From contig NW_001865047.1 of assembly GCF_000002865.3 (NCBI RefSeq), positions 199,795 to 233,202 on the forward strand: DNA of 33,408 bases, given 5' to 3'. Within the stretch, counting starts at the first letter, position 1. Each line of letters begins with the position of its first letter. The notes below the pieces were generated by a model. It saw only the letters and a list, made by a program, of their open reading frames with translations, was not told the origin of the DNA and did not search any database. The DNA comes from Monosiga brevicollis MX1. Its lineage: Eukaryota > Opisthokonta > Choanoflagellata > Craspedida > Salpingoecidae. The position numbers and the translations under genes are program-made. Of this stretch, positions 31,737-33,408 are shown piece after piece.

Positions 31737-33237
31737 TTAAAGGGTATCAATGCGCAGGTGGTGCTCCGACGTTTGATGCGTCGACTGCGACGAGCCCAAA
31801 GACTCATCGGCATCCACCACATGGTCTACAAGCTCCACGTCAGTCGATATCTTGATAGCTGTTGCCTGGGTCGCGGTTGCTTCGCTTGATTCCGTTTGTT
31901 GCTACGTCAATACACACACCCACGCATTTCGAAATGAACGGCAAGCGCCTGCAATTGGAAAAAAAAAAAAACAAAAAAAAAAAAAAAAACAAAAACAAAA
32001 AAACAAGCATGCACAACAGCTGGGAGTTGACTTACGCTCTTGCCAAAGTTACGGTTTGTGAACCACAGCATGCCGAAATGGACGAAGCGCCAGAAGATGA
32101 CCCATGCAAGTACAACTACCCAGTCCTCCCAGATCTTGACATCGTCATCATACTTGAAGAGCTGTGTCAGGGGAACAAGGATCAAAAGACATGAGAAAAG
32201 ATATGTCTGGCAGTCATGAATAGATGCGAGCATAATTCAACCCGAGCCCACCCATCGCGAGAGAACAACTGACCGCAATCAACAAGTCGTTGCCGTCGAT
32301 CGAGGTCATGCCGTTGATGGGCTCAATGAGCTCATAAGTTTGACCACGCATAGCATTGGTCATGGAACCACGTGTGCCCCAAGCTGCCAGAGGACATTGC
32401 AAACGCCAGACGATGAATCATGAGTCGTTGTAAAGCATCGCGCGCTTGTGGCACGATCCTTGTCGACCTGAGCGAGGTAGACTTGTGCGTTTGAGCATTG
32501 TGCGATACATACTGCTGGGAATGATGTAGGGCACCCAAGATACGGCCGGCGGCATGTCATCGACAGGCAGGAAGAACCCTATGTAACACACACACAATAG
32601 GTCAGGCGACGGAGGCGCGTCGGCAGGGTTCGTCGACAGGGTTGCAGAGTACGCAAGCCATTCAGGATCGATGTACACCACCCCAATTGACCGTACCAGG
32701 GAAGAGGAAGAGCAGGCCCAGCACGATCATGGAGAACGACTGCAGCGAGGCGACAAGACGCATCGGATTACAAACGAGTGGACAAGTGAGGCAGACGCAA
32801 GTGCACGGTGGCACGGCCAGATGTCGCGGGCGCACACGTACGACAGAGAGCATGGGGTTTTTGAGACCTTCCACGACCGTCAGGACAATGGCCTCCATCA
32901 GCAGCATCAGCGCAAAGGCGGTCAAGACGGCGTAGGCAAAGGCATCAAAGGCATCGTTGAAGCCGGCCATAAAGTGGAGCGGAATTTCGTAGGCCAGGGC
33001 GCAGATAAAAGTGTAGGGCATGGAAGCGATGAACTGGGACACGCAAAAGCTGCTGAGGCGGTAGGCGCCATTGACATAATCTTGCTGGACGACGCGGCGA
33101 TCGACGCAAAAGGTCGGGGCACCGGCCACCACAGAGAACAACACGACCCAAATGTTCATAAAGAGAGCACCCGTGACCTCGGTCAGGCGAGACACGCTAT
33201 GTGCTGTACGCCAGTACAGACTGCCAATGATCAGACC
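31737..33237 (-). CDS. ABCG-type ABC transporter, C-terminal (membrane) part, truncated by the window edge
   Basis: Partial gene. The exons present are 33237-32842, 32739-32697, 32578-32513, 32383-32274, 32161-32036 and 31850-31737; phases agree. The encoded part starts GLIIGSLYWRT and covers the ABC2-type membrane domain of the White/ABCG subfamily: GALFMNIWVVLFSVVAGAP, then ENG-like QQDYVNGAYRLSSF, PYTFICALAYEIPLHFMAGF, FAYAVLTAFALMLLMEAIV, SFSMIVLGLLFLFPGGFF, and a last helix in WVVVLAWVIFWRFVHFGMLWF. The tail after NRNFGKS is acidic and Ser/His-rich. The ATP-binding half and upstream exons lie beyond the right edge. The exon between 32513 and 32383 is uncertain: ABCGs usually have a region like RYAYEALL here, and a fragment in another frame (RDALQRLMIHRLAFA) may belong to a missed exon. 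Substrate is unknown. Confidence 0.85.
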
Positions 33238-33408
33238 CTGAGCATCGTGGTAGGAAGGAAGCCACAAGCGAGGACATGGGTCGACACGACACAAGCGTGA
33301 GGTTTGCCCAGTGCAAGCTCTTGAAAAAGAGACGAAAAAAAAAAAAAAAACATAAAATTAAAAATAATATTCAAGCTTGAATCACCCCCCCCCCCCCCCC
33401 CCCCCCCC
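33238..33408. repeat. Right edge: poly-A and poly-C tracts
   Basis: An A-rich stretch (about 33336-33366), a 12 bp palindrome TTCAAGCTTGAA (33371-33382) and a terminal poly-C run (33386-33408). This would lie inside the ABCG gene, in the intron before its first visible exon. No coding sequence is seen. Confidence 0.6.

Noticed and set aside
32671-33300. Plus-strand frame of 209 codons opposite the ABCG exons
   Set aside because: Antisense to clear transmembrane exons; polar His/Gly/Asp-rich sequence with no domain.
33371-33382. 12 bp palindrome TTCAAGCTTGAA as a regulatory site
   Set aside because: It lies in AT-rich sequence at the window edge, probably intronic, with no supporting context.

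Overview
The window is eukaryotic nuclear DNA. It is GC-rich and gene-dense. Most genes are split by several GT-AG introns, often only 45-200 nt long, and genes lie on both strands with short gaps. The protein families (PTB domain, furin-like cysteine repeats, an IFI44-like GTPase, a NAT16-like acetyltransferase, ARF and ABCG proteins) suggest a unicellular relative of animals, most likely a choanoflagellate. This is inference from gene content; no species marker is present. Both window ends are homopolymer C tracts, as at sequence or assembly edges.

Layout, left to right. 398-4929 (-): CorA-type Mg2+ transporter with two EF-hands ahead of the channel domain. 5680-7241 (+): GNAT acetyltransferase resembling NAT16. 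8281-9914 (-): ornithine decarboxylase. 11537-12278 (-): small secreted protein. 12769-12909 and 13196-13337 (+): two near-identical tRNA-Ser(GCU) genes, each carrying a structured 59-60 nt insert in the T arm. 13568-14855 (-): CDP-alcohol phosphatidyltransferase. 15563-20501 (+): large helical protein of unknown function. 20803-21819 (-): IFI44-like GTPase. 22297-23328 (+): coiled-coil hypothetical protein. 23967-25648 (+): type I membrane protein with cysteine repeats. 25962-27230 (-): PTB-domain protein. 28336-29104 (+): PH-like protein. 30205-31141 (+): ARF-family GTPase with an altered switch II. 31737-33237 (-): C-terminal part of an ABCG half-transporter, cut by the window edge.

The genes do not form an operon or a recognisable pathway cluster. 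Most neighbours are convergent or divergent pairs. Gaps hold microsatellites and minisatellites, including a 220 bp (CA)n tract, a 12 bp minisatellite in a divergent promoter region and an 11/30 bp minisatellite.

Most exon models were built by hand from reading frame, splice signals and phase consistency. For eleven genes the listed exons sum to a whole number of codons. The N-terminal half of the CorA gene, the last third of the large helical gene and one region of the ABCG gene remain approximate. The strongest candidate for something undescribed is the tRNA-Ser pair: acceptor stem, anticodon arm, variable arm and Pol III terminators are intact, yet a conserved hairpin interrupts the T arm in both copies.
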